DNA from: Roseihalotalea indica
GTDB lineage: Bacteria > Bacteroidota > Bacteroidia > Cytophagales > Cyclobacteriaceae
Direction: 5' to 3'
Assembly (NCBI RefSeq): GCF_022458895.1
Contig: NZ_JAINFL010000004.1
Coordinates: 248,001-312,000, forward strand
Length of the DNA stretch: 64,000 nt
The position numbers and the translations under genes were made by a program. The notes below the pieces were generated by a model. That model was not told the DNA's origin. It worked only from the letters and a program-made list of their open reading frames with translations, and made no database searches. Shown one piece after another: positions 56,450 through 64,000 of this stretch (positions are counted from its first letter, which is position 1; each line of letters starts with the position of its first letter).

Positions 56450-57706
56450 CTAAACCTGGAACCCTAGTGTTACTTCATGCCTATCGCTCTCACTTCGATA
56501 GGAAAGCTGTATTTTATATTTATCACAGATTACCTTCATAATGGCCATTCCCAGTCCGGCTGAGTCAGTTGATGGATTGTCTTTGCTAAAGCGTTGAAAG
56601 AGCTGCTCAGGACTATGCCGCAGGGGTGGGCCGCTATTGATAACCGTTAGTTTGGCAGCTGTGAAATGAATATCCAGATAGCCCTCAGGAAAATTATGTT
56701 TGATGGCATTCGTCAACAAGTTGCTGATTAGAATATCGGCCAGATGGTGATTCATTACAAAAACAAGCGTCTTTGAATATGCTTCAATATTGACCTTCAA
56801 TTTCTTTGCTTCAATAAAGTCAGAGAACTCTTCTAAACGGCTGGCCACCAAAGCATAGAAATCTACCGGGGTCTGCTCCCTGAACTGTTGATTCTCTATC
56901 TTGGACAACAAGAGCAGCGCTCGGTGGGTACTTGACATGCGATAAGAAGCTTGACTGATTCGGGTAATAAGAGCATGCTGGTCCTCCTGTAATTCGCTTT
57001 GGGTAAGTAAATCTAGGTTTGTTCGAATGATGGCCAGTGGGGTTTGCATCTCATGAGAAGCATTCTCCGTGAATTCTTTTAAATGGAGGTAGTCAGCCCT
57101 GATCTTATCGGTCATTTTAATGATGGCTGAGTTCATTTCTTGAAACTCATCAATATCAGAATCTATACGAGGCATATGGGTCTGAGTGGTTACATCATAA
57201 TCGCGCAGATATTTTATGTTTTCATAAAAAACTGCCCAGAGTTGGCGCGATTGCATATAATTCACCAACCAAAGCGTAAGGATCATCAACCCGAATAAAG
57301 CCGCCAGAGAAATCAGGACCCCCACTAAAATACCTTCGGACTCGATCAGTGATTCCCGTAGTGTGAGCCGATACGCTTGTCCTTGGATGAGGCGAAAAAG
57401 GGTAAGCTGGCGATAGGGGATGAATTCTTGCTCATGTTTATCCCAGAGGACGGTGTCTTGATATATCTTGCCGGCCAGTGGTTGAGGAACTTTAGTAAGC
57501 ACAAATTCTACTTCGGAAACTTCTTCTGGAGGAGCAGATAAACTAGTGATTTCTTCTATCTTCTTTTCCAGCTCGAAATTAAGGATTTCGGATACTTCTT
57601 CCCGGATGATCGCCTGTATAATGAAGTAAAATATGAGCCCACCAATAAGAAATACCAGCAAAGAAGATAACAGGTAGTAGCGATTGGTTTTCGTGAGTAG
57701 CTTCAC
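56450..57706 (-). CDS. Sensor histidine kinase (HisKA type)
   Basis: 418 residues, GTG start overlapping the regulator's stop by 4 bases (GTGA). Two membrane helices (about 11-34 and 127-150) bound a periplasmic sensing loop. Phosphoacceptor His218 in ENASHEMQTPLAIIRTN, N-box in ISNLLTNAIKHN, and the G2 glycine motif GLGMAIMKVICDKY. The periplasmic loop is rich in acidic residues near the first helix (LEKKIEEITSLSAPPEE). Phosphorylates the adjacent OmpR-type regulator. Confidence 0.95.
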   Translation of the reverse strand: MKLLTKTNRYYLLSSLLVFLIGGLIFYFIIQAIIREEVSEILNFELEKKIEEITSLSAPPEEVSEVEFVLTKVPQPLAGKIYQDTVLWDKHEQEFIPYRQLTLFRLIQGQAYRLTLRESLIESEGILVGVLISLAALFGLMILTLWLVNYMQSRQLWAVFYENIKYLRDYDVTTQTHMPRIDSDIDEFQEMNSAIIKMTDKIRADYLHLKEFTENASHEMQTPLAIIRTNLDLLTQSELQEDQHALITRISQASYRMSSTHRALLLLSKIENQQFREQTPVDFYALVASRLEEFSDFIEAKKLKVNIEAYSKTLVFVMNHHLADILISNLLTNAIKHNFPEGYLDIHFTAAKLTVINSGPPLRHSPEQLFQRFSKDNPSTDSAGLGMAIMKVICDKYKIQLSYRSESDRHEVTLGFQV

Positions 57707-58380
57707 TCTTTAACAAATTTGTATCCCATGCCGTACACCGCATGAAGGTAAGTGTATCGACTGTATTGGTTGAGTTTTTTTCGTAAATTTTTGATTTGAG
57801 AGTAGATAAAATCGTAAGAATCCGCCGTATCGATATAGTCGCCCCATACATGTTCAGCCACATTTTCTTTGGAAATTACTCGTCTGGGATTGGTGATGAA
57901 GTAATACAAAATATCATACTCTTTGCGGGTGAGGTCTAGCTGGTGCTCATTGATCCAGACTTCCTTATCGTCCGGAATTAACTTGATATCCTGGAAATGA
58001 ATTTGTTGATTACCCTCTGCGTTCCGCCGCCGGATGATTGACTTAATTCGAGCATTTAATTCTTGCAAATGGAAAGGTTTAGTCAGATAATCATCTGCTC
58101 CTAAATCCAGCCCTAACACTTTATCATCCAGCGAGTCTTTGGCAGAGATCACCAGGATGCCGGCTTGCGACTGCTGCTTTTTAAGATCACGAATGATGTC
58201 TAGTCCGCTGCCATCCGGTAAGGTGATGTCGACAAGTATGCAGTCATACTGATAGAGGTTTACTTTCAGAGAGGCTGTCTCAAAATCATTGGCCATTTCA
58301 CAAAGGTATTCCTCTTGCATAAGATACGTGCAGATTGCCTTAGCCAGGGCCGGCTCATCTTCAATTAGTAGAATTTTCAT
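57703..58380 (-). CDS. OmpR-family response regulator
   Basis: 225 residues. Receiver with IEDEP, phosphoacceptor Asp51 (ILVDITLPDGSG), and LTKPF. A winged-helix DNA-binding domain follows (LDLTRKEYDILYYFITNPRR, VISKENVAEHVWGDYIDTAD, IKNLRKKLNQY, HAVYGMGYKFVKE). It is co-translated with the histidine kinase downstream and probably controls the PepSY/TonB receptor genes beyond it (inference). Confidence 0.95.
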   Translation of the reverse strand: MKILLIEDEPALAKAICTYLMQEEYLCEMANDFETASLKVNLYQYDCILVDITLPDGSGLDIIRDLKKQQSQAGILVISAKDSLDDKVLGLDLGADDYLTKPFHLQELNARIKSIIRRRNAEGNQQIHFQDIKLIPDDKEVWINEHQLDLTRKEYDILYYFITNPRRVISKENVAEHVWGDYIDTADSYDFIYSQIKNLRKKLNQYSRYTYLHAVYGMGYKFVKE

Positions 58381-58410
58381 AAATGCTGACGGCTTTCCTT
58401 GATTGATAAT

Positions 58411-59043
58411 TTAGTCACATTCTTGAATACCTGAGTCTAACCTCTCGACTATTTTGATATTCTTAGCGACCTTTTGTTCTTTGCCATTTTCTAGCACCGT
58501 TCTACCATAGTGGGTGAAGTAACGATGGCCCTGTAAGAACTTCAAGTTTTCCCGAAACCAGTGGATATCTTCATAATAAATGCCAAAACACAATTCTAAT
58601 TCTCTTCTCAAAAGCTGATTTTGTTTCCAGTAGTCTGGCTGAGACAGGTGAAAAAGATCGGCATCGCAGAGAATCTCCTCCATGAAATTAACGGGACGTT
58701 GAGGTAAGCAAGTCGCTTTGATGTTGGCCACTATTTGGTCAATACTCCCCTTATCATACCCCAGATTACTTAGAAAATCAAAGGCAATGGAAGCACTTCG
58801 CTCTTCGTGTTTATGATAGCTACGTATAAATCCCACATCATGAAACCAGGCGGACAGGATAAGGATTTCCATTTCTTGTCTAGTTATTTCTTCCTGAGAA
58901 CCAATAACATTTACCGCCCCAACGACTTGCTGAGTATGTTCTAAAGTATGGAAAGTGATATCCGGAGGAAGTTGGTTATCTAGCAACTCTTTTACATACC
59001 CTTCGACTTGTTGTAGTATAGTCTTGTTTTCGCTCATACTCAT
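58411..59043 (-). CDS. HD-domain metal-dependent phosphohydrolase
   Basis: 210 residues, cytoplasmic. HD-domain metal ligands: His in HTLEHT (32/36), the HD pair His68-Asp69 in AWFHDVG, and a distal Asp in CDADLF (127/129). HD enzymes hydrolyse nucleotide or other phosphate esters; this short form has no attached regulatory domain. It lies 30 bases upstream of the response regulator in the same direction, so they are probably co-transcribed. ATG 59037 is an alternative start. Confidence 0.88.
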   Translation of the reverse strand: MSMSENKTILQQVEGYVKELLDNQLPPDITFHTLEHTQQVVGAVNVIGSQEEITRQEMEILILSAWFHDVGFIRSYHKHEERSASIAFDFLSNLGYDKGSIDQIVANIKATCLPQRPVNFMEEILCDADLFHLSQPDYWKQNQLLRRELELCFGIYYEDIHWFRENLKFLQGHRYFTHYGRTVLENGKEQKVAKNIKIVERLDSGIQECD

Positions 59044-59123
59044 TATTCGTTATCCTAAATTATCGCTTCATCAGAATCTGAGAACCCCGAAATTTTCTCT
59101 ACTCATCATTGTATGAGTTCCAA

Positions 59124-60056
59124 TTACTTCGGAATCATTTCTTCAATGGGATGACCTTCCCCTTGCCAGGAAAAATTAAGAAGCTTAGCGATGGTAGGTG
59201 CTACATCAATCTGTCCGTAATGACTCACTACAATTTTTCCCGGTACAAAATCAGGACCCAAAGCGAGTAACGATATATGTTTGCAACCCTCGCAGTGATC
59301 TCCATGACCTACAAACCCCTCTCCTACACCATCCAGGTGTCTTCCGTGGTCATTGGTGATGAGTAAAGCCGTACGGCCTTTATAGAACTTGTTATTTTGA
59401 ATAAAATCCCACAGTTCTTTTACATAGCGATCGGTCTCTTCAATACTATTTAAGTATCCTTCCCAATCGTTTGCGTGTCCTTTTCTATCAGGTCCCCGAA
59501 AATGAATCATGCTAAGGGCGGGGTGGTGACTTTGAAGTGTCTCTAGTGCTACTTGTAACGTAATACTATCCTCTCTATCTACTGCATTTACTGAAGGTAA
59601 ATTAGCGTCATGCCAGCGCTTTTCATTACAATTACCCAAGGCAGATAACTTTTTTTTACTGGTGATAATAAATGCATGGGTAGAATCGGTCTGAGATTCG
59701 GCAAGGAAATGCTGGAAAATAGTAGGGTTACTAGGATTTTCACTTCCATCGTTTTTGACTTCTTCGTAGGTACCCGTGAGCAAAGCAGTATGACCTGACA
59801 AAGTGCGGGTATGACCATCATTATAAAAATTGCTAAAGAATGTACCTTCCGAGGATAAACGGTTTTGAAAAGGAATATGGCTACGTTGATGGTTTACCCA
59901 GGTATCAACCAGTCGTGGGCCGTCAATAACGACCAGGATCACTTTGGAGGTAATAAAAGTGGAAGATTTTTCTCTGGACACTGTATTTTCTGCCACTTGT
60001 TGGCAGGCTACTATTAAGAAGGGAATCAAAAGTATTATGGAACGCTGGATGTGCAT
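59124..60056 (-). CDS. Alkaline-phosphatase-fold phosphodiesterase/phosphatase lipoprotein
   Basis: 310 residues from ATG 60056, giving a lipoprotein signal ending in FLIVAC (Cys18). The frame opens at 60122 but the leader is only at the shorter start. Alkaline phosphatase/sulfatase-fold residues: VVIDGPR (first metal Asp), Thr/Ser nucleophile region RTLSGHTALLTGTYEE, MIHFRGPDRKGHANDW, LITNDHGRH, and GHGDHCEGC. Belongs to the phosphodiesterase/nucleotide pyrophosphatase-like group. Its substrate is unknown. It is upstream of the HD gene by 80 bases. Confidence 0.85.
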   Translation of the reverse strand: MHIQRSIILLIPFLIVACQQVAENTVSREKSSTFITSKVILVVIDGPRLVDTWVNHQRSHIPFQNRLSSEGTFFSNFYNDGHTRTLSGHTALLTGTYEEVKNDGSENPSNPTIFQHFLAESQTDSTHAFIITSKKKLSALGNCNEKRWHDANLPSVNAVDREDSITLQVALETLQSHHPALSMIHFRGPDRKGHANDWEGYLNSIEETDRYVKELWDFIQNNKFYKGRTALLITNDHGRHLDGVGEGFVGHGDHCEGCKHISLLALGPDFVPGKIVVSHYGQIDVAPTIAKLLNFSWQGEGHPIEEMIPK

Positions 60057-60199
60057 TTCTCTAGTTTCTTCCAACGTTATCACCTGATTCTGGAGAAAAT
60101 TAGGATTTTCTTTCAGGTGCAATTGATCTTTCCGGCTTGAAGGACGAACTGACGATCGCTACCTTTTGTCGAAACCGCTGTAGCGGAGGCTTGGATTGA

Positions 60200-60352
60200 T
60201 CAGTTATGTCGGGGGAGACGCTCTTCCATACCTTTCTGCAACCAGCTCTTTTGGGTTGCCCTAAAGTAAAAGTAGATCAGCCCGGACAGGCATAACATCC
60301 CTAGCAAGAAACCAGCGGAAACATCGGTAAACCAGTGAGCCCCCAGGTAGAC
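60200..60352 (-). pseudogene. C-terminal remnant of a PAP2-family phosphatase
   Basis: Minus-strand frame without a start: VYLGAHWFTDVSAGFLLGML then LSGLIYFYFRATQKSWL, ending EERLPRHN and TGA. The first part is the third PAP2 motif (R/S-x-YLG-x-H-W-x-D-x-x-A-G). A TGA stands directly upstream in frame. The rest of the gene (including PSGH) is gone, so this is a truncated relic, unrelated in position to the intact PAP2 gene at 35477. Confidence 0.7.
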
Positions 60353-60513
60353 TCAGGAAAACGGGCATTTTAGCAGAGGGTGAGGAAATCGGACCATCCA
60401 GGACATTAACTTCTTTCTAAAAGATAAGCCACGATACTTTTTTTAATAGTAAACCAACTCTTCTAAATCTATTTTTTCAAGCAGGTTAGTTCAATCGATA
60501 TGTACTACATCAC

Positions 60514-60546
60514 AAAAAAAGCACTTACGATGTATCGTAAGTGCTT
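60514..60546 (-). terminator. Terminator after tRNA-Thr
   Basis: On the minus strand, AAGCACTTACGA and its exact complement flank a 4-base loop and are followed by a run of seven Ts. It starts about 11 bases past the tRNA 3' end. Confidence 0.9.
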
Positions 60547-60556
60547 GATTATCAAG

Positions 60557-60630
60557 AGCCCCCTGTCGGATTCGAACCAACGACCTACTGATTACAAGTC
60601 AGTTGCTCTGGCCAGCTGAGCTAAGGAGGC
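60557..60630 (-). tRNA. tRNA-Thr (UGU anticodon)
   Basis: A 74-base cloverleaf: acceptor stem GCCTCCT/AGGGGGC (one G-T pair), D stem GCTC/GAGC, anticodon stem ACTGA/TCAGT with loop CTTGTAA (anticodon TGT), T stem GTTGG/CCGAC with TTCGAAT loop. The CCA end is not encoded. It is followed by a strong terminator. Confidence 0.97.
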
Positions 60631-60695
60631 GTAACCGCTACGCTGTAACGGACTGCAAATATAAAGCTCTTTTAAAAAAATTCAAGCCCGACAGC

Positions 60696-62972
60696 TTAAT
60701 CTTCTCTAAGATTTTGCAAAACATCTAACTGAGACTTCAACTGCTCTAACTCCGCACTAGCTTTGTCTATTTTTTTCTCAACATCGGCAACGAGTTTATC
60801 AGCCTGTTTTGAGGAAGCAAAGAACGAGATATTGTTCTTCCATAAAGAGATATCATCTTCTAGTCGGCTGATCTGTCGTCGCAGACTTCCTTCTTTCTGA
60901 TTAATCTTGCGGTTGGCACCCGGAGCATTTTTGATATTCCCCAGTTCAATACTTACCTGAACTTCCTGCTTCTGAGTGTCATCTAGCTCTTTGGCATTAG
61001 ACAAAAACTTGTCAACAGCAGCTTGATAGCGCTCACTAATACTCTTCATTGCTCCCCGAGGTACAAACCCTGTTTCACCGTATTGAGCAGTTAGTTCTTC
61101 CAACTCATCAATATCACTGGATTTCTCTTCCGCTAGTTTCTCAATTCGGGCACAAATCTCTTCACGGGCTTTTAGATTTTTCTGATATTCTACTTCTGTT
61201 TCCTCACTGTTGGCTCGTCTACGACTAAAGAAATGATCGCAGGCGGCCTTGAAGCGTTGATAAACTGTTTCTCGAAATTTCTCAGGTACGGGACCTATAT
61301 CTTTCCACTCACGCTGAAGGCGTTTAAGCTCATTAGAGGTGCCCCGCCAATCGTCACTATCCTTCAGGCTTTCAGCCTCCGTCACCAAAGCTTCTTTCTT
61401 TTGAAGATTTTCTTCCCGCAATGAATCAAGCCGTTTGAAGAACTCTCCTTTGTGTGCGAAAAACTCCTTGAATTGAGACCAAAACTGCTTATTCACTTCT
61501 TTGGCCTGACTCCGAGGCATACTTCCTATAGCATCCCAGCGCTTCTGTAAGACCTGTATATCTTTGGTCTTTTTATTCCATTCTTTAATGCTATCACTAT
61601 CATAACTGGCAAACTCAGCAACTTCCTCGACTAGCTTCTGTTTCTCAACCAGATTCTGCTTCAGTTCTTCCTTGAAGCTTTCTACATTCTCTCTTCTGCG
61701 GTCGTGAATTTTGTCTGATGCAGTCTTGAACCGCTGCCAAAGAGCTTCCTGATCATCTCTAGGAACCGGCCCTATGTGCTTGTACTCTTCGTGCAACTCA
61801 TCTAATTCCTGCGTAGCTTTCTTAATATCCTGCTCTTCAGTAAGAAGTTCAGCCCGCTCAGCCAGAACAATTTTTGCCTCCAGATTTTTCTTGCGATCAA
61901 GTTCCTTTAACTCAAAATAGATACTCCGGTTGTCGTAAAACCGATCTAATAAGGCATTGTAATTAGCCCATAAGGTTCTATTATGCTGTGGTGGCACTTC
62001 ACCAATTTGTCGCCACTCTTGCTGCAACTCCTTGAGCTTATTAATGCTGACATGTGTTTCTTCACTATCTACAAAATCGCGCAGTCGGTTAAGAATTTCC
62101 TGTTTAGCTTCAAGGTTCTGCTGCCGCGTTTTTTCGCGAACGGCCCGCTGTTGCCCTCTTTGCTCGCGGATCTTGTTAAAAGCGGCATAAAATTGCTCAT
62201 GTAAGGTATCAGACTTATAATCAAAACCGTCCTCTTCGCCCCCATCTTTTACAAATTGCTGTAGGGCTTGTTCCCGGGTAACATCTTCTATTTCATCGAA
62301 ATGAGACTTCATCTGCCGAGCTTGACCGTACGTCGACTTAGTGCTGTCAGCTTTCGCTATTTTCTCAATTTCTGTCAAAAGTTCTTCTCGACTTAACTGG
62401 CTGTAATCCGTAGCCTCATGATCATCCTCATCATCATCATCATCGTGTGCATCCGAAGGCTTATTTGAGTCAGCCTCTGCTTCAGATGGGCCAGTACCAG
62501 TAGTAGCTGAATCATCATCACTGATAACAGTCGTTGTAGTTTCTGAAACGGTAGACGGGTTTTCAGTCGAATTTTCCGAACTTTCTTCTTCAACTGACTG
62601 AGAAGTCTCCTGGTCAGTTGTTACTGGAGTAACCTCAGTTGCTTCTTCATCCTCGGATGCATCGGCATCAACGGGGTCGTCAGTAGTATCTGATGTTTTG
62701 TCCTCAGCTACATCTTCATCTCTCTCAACGAGAGAATTTTCAGGTACGGTCGCCTCATTCGAGCGCTTATCGTCTTCTACTGATGATTTTTCTAAGGACC
62801 CTGTGTCTGAGTCATTTCCCGGAGAATTCTCGTTGTTTTCCACCTGCGAATGATCCTCATTGTTTTTGTCAACTGACTCTGAGGTTGATTCAGCGGATTC
62901 ATCCTTTGATTTCTCCTGTCTGATATTCTCTGAGGGCTGTTCTTCTTTCTGATTTTCAGGAGCTTCTGCCAT
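60696..62972 (-). CDS. DUF349 repeat protein with acidic N-terminus
   Basis: 758 residues, cytoplasmic. The first ~190 residues are low-complexity and very acidic (Glu/Asp/Ser/Thr-rich). Then come five DUF349 repeats, each marked by an IGxVP-like motif: WRQIGEVPPQHNRTLW, YKHIGPVPRDDQEALW, WDAIGSMPRSQAKEV, WKDIGPVPEKFRETVY, YGETGFVPRGAMKS. The C-terminus is a coiled coil (IDKASAELEQLKSQLDVL). DUF349 proteins are conserved in Bacteroidota and often implicated in stress; the molecular role is unknown. The tRNA-Thr lies just downstream. Confidence 0.88.
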   Translation of the reverse strand: MAEAPENQKEEQPSENIRQEKSKDESAESTSESVDKNNEDHSQVENNENSPGNDSDTGSLEKSSVEDDKRSNEATVPENSLVERDEDVAEDKTSDTTDDPVDADASEDEEATEVTPVTTDQETSQSVEEESSENSTENPSTVSETTTTVISDDDSATTGTGPSEAEADSNKPSDAHDDDDDEDDHEATDYSQLSREELLTEIEKIAKADSTKSTYGQARQMKSHFDEIEDVTREQALQQFVKDGGEEDGFDYKSDTLHEQFYAAFNKIREQRGQQRAVREKTRQQNLEAKQEILNRLRDFVDSEETHVSINKLKELQQEWRQIGEVPPQHNRTLWANYNALLDRFYDNRSIYFELKELDRKKNLEAKIVLAERAELLTEEQDIKKATQELDELHEEYKHIGPVPRDDQEALWQRFKTASDKIHDRRRENVESFKEELKQNLVEKQKLVEEVAEFASYDSDSIKEWNKKTKDIQVLQKRWDAIGSMPRSQAKEVNKQFWSQFKEFFAHKGEFFKRLDSLREENLQKKEALVTEAESLKDSDDWRGTSNELKRLQREWKDIGPVPEKFRETVYQRFKAACDHFFSRRRANSEETEVEYQKNLKAREEICARIEKLAEEKSSDIDELEELTAQYGETGFVPRGAMKSISERYQAAVDKFLSNAKELDDTQKQEVQVSIELGNIKNAPGANRKINQKEGSLRRQISRLEDDISLWKNNISFFASSKQADKLVADVEKKIDKASAELEQLKSQLDVLQNLRED

Positions 62973-63038
62973 AACGCGAACGTTCTAAATTAATGCTTCT
63001 CTATCTAAATAATATATGTAAAAAACGATGCAATTGTT

Positions 63039-63605
63039 TTAGTTGAGCCGAGGGTCAATAGGGTAATTTGAAAACATGCGGTATTTTCCACCCATACTTC
63101 TTAATACTTCTTGCCAAAGCAACTGCGAAGGTATGTCAAATATCTGCTGATCGGTTGGGTTTTTATACACAATCCACGAATTTTCAGCTAGTTCATCTTC
63201 TAACTGGCCCGGCCCCCAACCGGAATATCCAACAAAAAACTTGATATCCTCAGGCAAAAGCTGCCTGGTATTCATTAACGTAAGTAGCTGCTCAAAATCG
63301 CCACCCCAAAAGATATTTTGTTGAATAAGCTCAGACTGCTCTAACGGAGGCTGCATTCGATGAATGAAATGCAGGGTATTATGTTGAACCGGCCCACCTA
63401 CATATAACACTTCTTCATAGCCATTAACTTCATCAATAGCATCTGCCAGGTTTAATTCCGACTGTTTATTTAATACAAACCCAAACGATCCTTCACTGTT
63501 ATGCTCACACAGTAAAATAACCGATCGTTCAAAATTGGGGTCGGATAAAAATGGTTCTGACAGTAATAAATCCCCTTTGGAGGGTTTTATAACAACTTCA
63601 CCCAT
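63039..63605 (-). CDS. YqgE/AlgH-family protein
   Basis: 188 residues. It begins MGEVVIKPSKGDLLLSEPFL and has the YqgE/AlgH signature: DPNFERSVILLCEHN, GSFGFVLNK, YVGGPVQHNTLHFIH, FFVGYSGWGPGQLEDELAEN and the terminal LRSMGGKYRMFSNYPIDP. Cytoplasmic or membrane-associated protein of undefined function; length is standard. Gap of 66 bases to the DUF349 gene downstream. Confidence 0.95.
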   Translation of the reverse strand: MGEVVIKPSKGDLLLSEPFLSDPNFERSVILLCEHNSEGSFGFVLNKQSELNLADAIDEVNGYEEVLYVGGPVQHNTLHFIHRMQPPLEQSELIQQNIFWGGDFEQLLTLMNTRQLLPEDIKFFVGYSGWGPGQLEDELAENSWIVYKNPTDQQIFDIPSQLLWQEVLRSMGGKYRMFSNYPIDPRLN

Positions 63606-64000
63606 AGTTTACTATTCTTATATACAAGTTACAAGCACGCTTGCAACCTCGTTCCCTTTAAGTAAAGAAACGAATTTAACAAAAGTTTTGTACAGCACTA
63701 CCAAATGAAAAAAAAGTGGCGGCTATGCGCCCATAATTCATTCAAAATTTACTTAAATGCTTCTATTCTCTTTAATTAACGCACCTTTACCACCTATTAA
63801 GTACAAAGTTTCCATATTATTAATGCATTTCTTACGCATTTATGATCTTTCTGCTCAGAAAAGGGAACATTATTTGAGAGTTTTGTCTCGTTTGAAGGGA
63901 TCTGTATGAATTTCGCATTCATTAATGAAAATAAGCGAAAAATGGTTTGCACATTTGTGTGTAGTCATTAATCAAACTGAGAAACAGTTAGGAGCCATAT
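63606..64000. other. Intergenic region at right edge
   Basis: 395 AT-rich bases with no recognised gene. TTTCGC at about 63912 and GCGAAA at about 63936 form a loose inverted repeat; its meaning is unclear. Probably includes promoters for the AlgH-like gene (minus) and for a gene beyond the edge. Confidence 0.4.

Overview
The window looks like the chromosome of a free-living Bacteroidota bacterium, most likely of the Cytophagales type. It has a SusC/SusD pair, several other TonB-dependent receptors with N-terminal carboxypeptidase-regulatory-like domains, a DUF4249 lipoprotein, a giant adhesin-like protein ending in a type IX secretion sorting domain, an ECF sigma/anti-sigma pair, and many lipoproteins. 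Base composition is moderate and genes are loosely packed, with several AT-rich gaps of 0.4-1.2 kb. No phage, plasmid, CRISPR or rRNA is visible. One tRNA (Thr, UGU) is present.

Layout. 1-2.1 kb: C-terminal part of a large sensor kinase plus its LuxR-type regulator. 2.2-4.9 kb: small envelope genes (STAS-like protein, diheme cytochrome, Bor-like lipoprotein, small membrane protein), the last two flanked by a diverged direct repeat. 4.9-8.6 kb: enolase-superfamily enzyme and a cytochrome/sorbosone-dehydrogenase-like lipoprotein in one minus-strand operon. 9.1-10 kb: two tandem STAS-like paralogues, then a gene-poor 1.2 kb. 11.2-20.3 kb: SusC/SusD, a glycerophosphodiesterase lipoprotein and an Oar-like receptor. 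20.8-23.8 kb: copper module (HMA-AraC fusion regulator and CopA). 24.4-30.5 kb: a 2035-residue repeat adhesin. 30.5-32.5 kb: two decayed insertion sequences (IS3-type and IS256-type). 32.6-36.3 kb: lipid/envelope remodelling genes (PagL-like, methyltransferase-like, START, PAP2). 36.5-45.9 kb: frameshifted PepSY-like lipoprotein, ECF sigma, anti-sigma-like protein fused to a barrel-like domain, small outer-membrane protein, receptor, DUF4249, receptor. 46-51.6 kb: AraC regulator, two-subunit molybdenum hydroxylase, and three broken genes (quinoprotein, possible glutamate-synthase tail, cupin). 51.9-60.1 kb: minus-strand series of MFS transporter, TonB receptor, PepSY-like protein, two-component system, HD hydrolase and phosphatase-fold lipoprotein. 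60.2-63.6 kb: PAP2 remnant, tRNA-Thr, DUF349 protein and YqgE/AlgH protein.

How the parts work together. Most of the window is cell-surface biology: nutrient import through TonB receptors, regulation by two-component systems, an ECF sigma factor and AraC proteins, and envelope lipid modification. The copper module has a promoter-like motif (GTAACAT-N6-CCTCATCC) just before copA, and a second orphan copy lies at 10.28 kb in a gene-poor stretch. The window also shows gene loss: at least seven broken or truncated genes besides near-identical internal duplications in the adhesin.

Limits: all functions come from reading motifs and domain patterns without database searches. Start sites were chosen from signal peptides, paralogue alignment and gene spacing. 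Several ORFs can be extended upstream with TTG or ATG codons, as noted in the entries.
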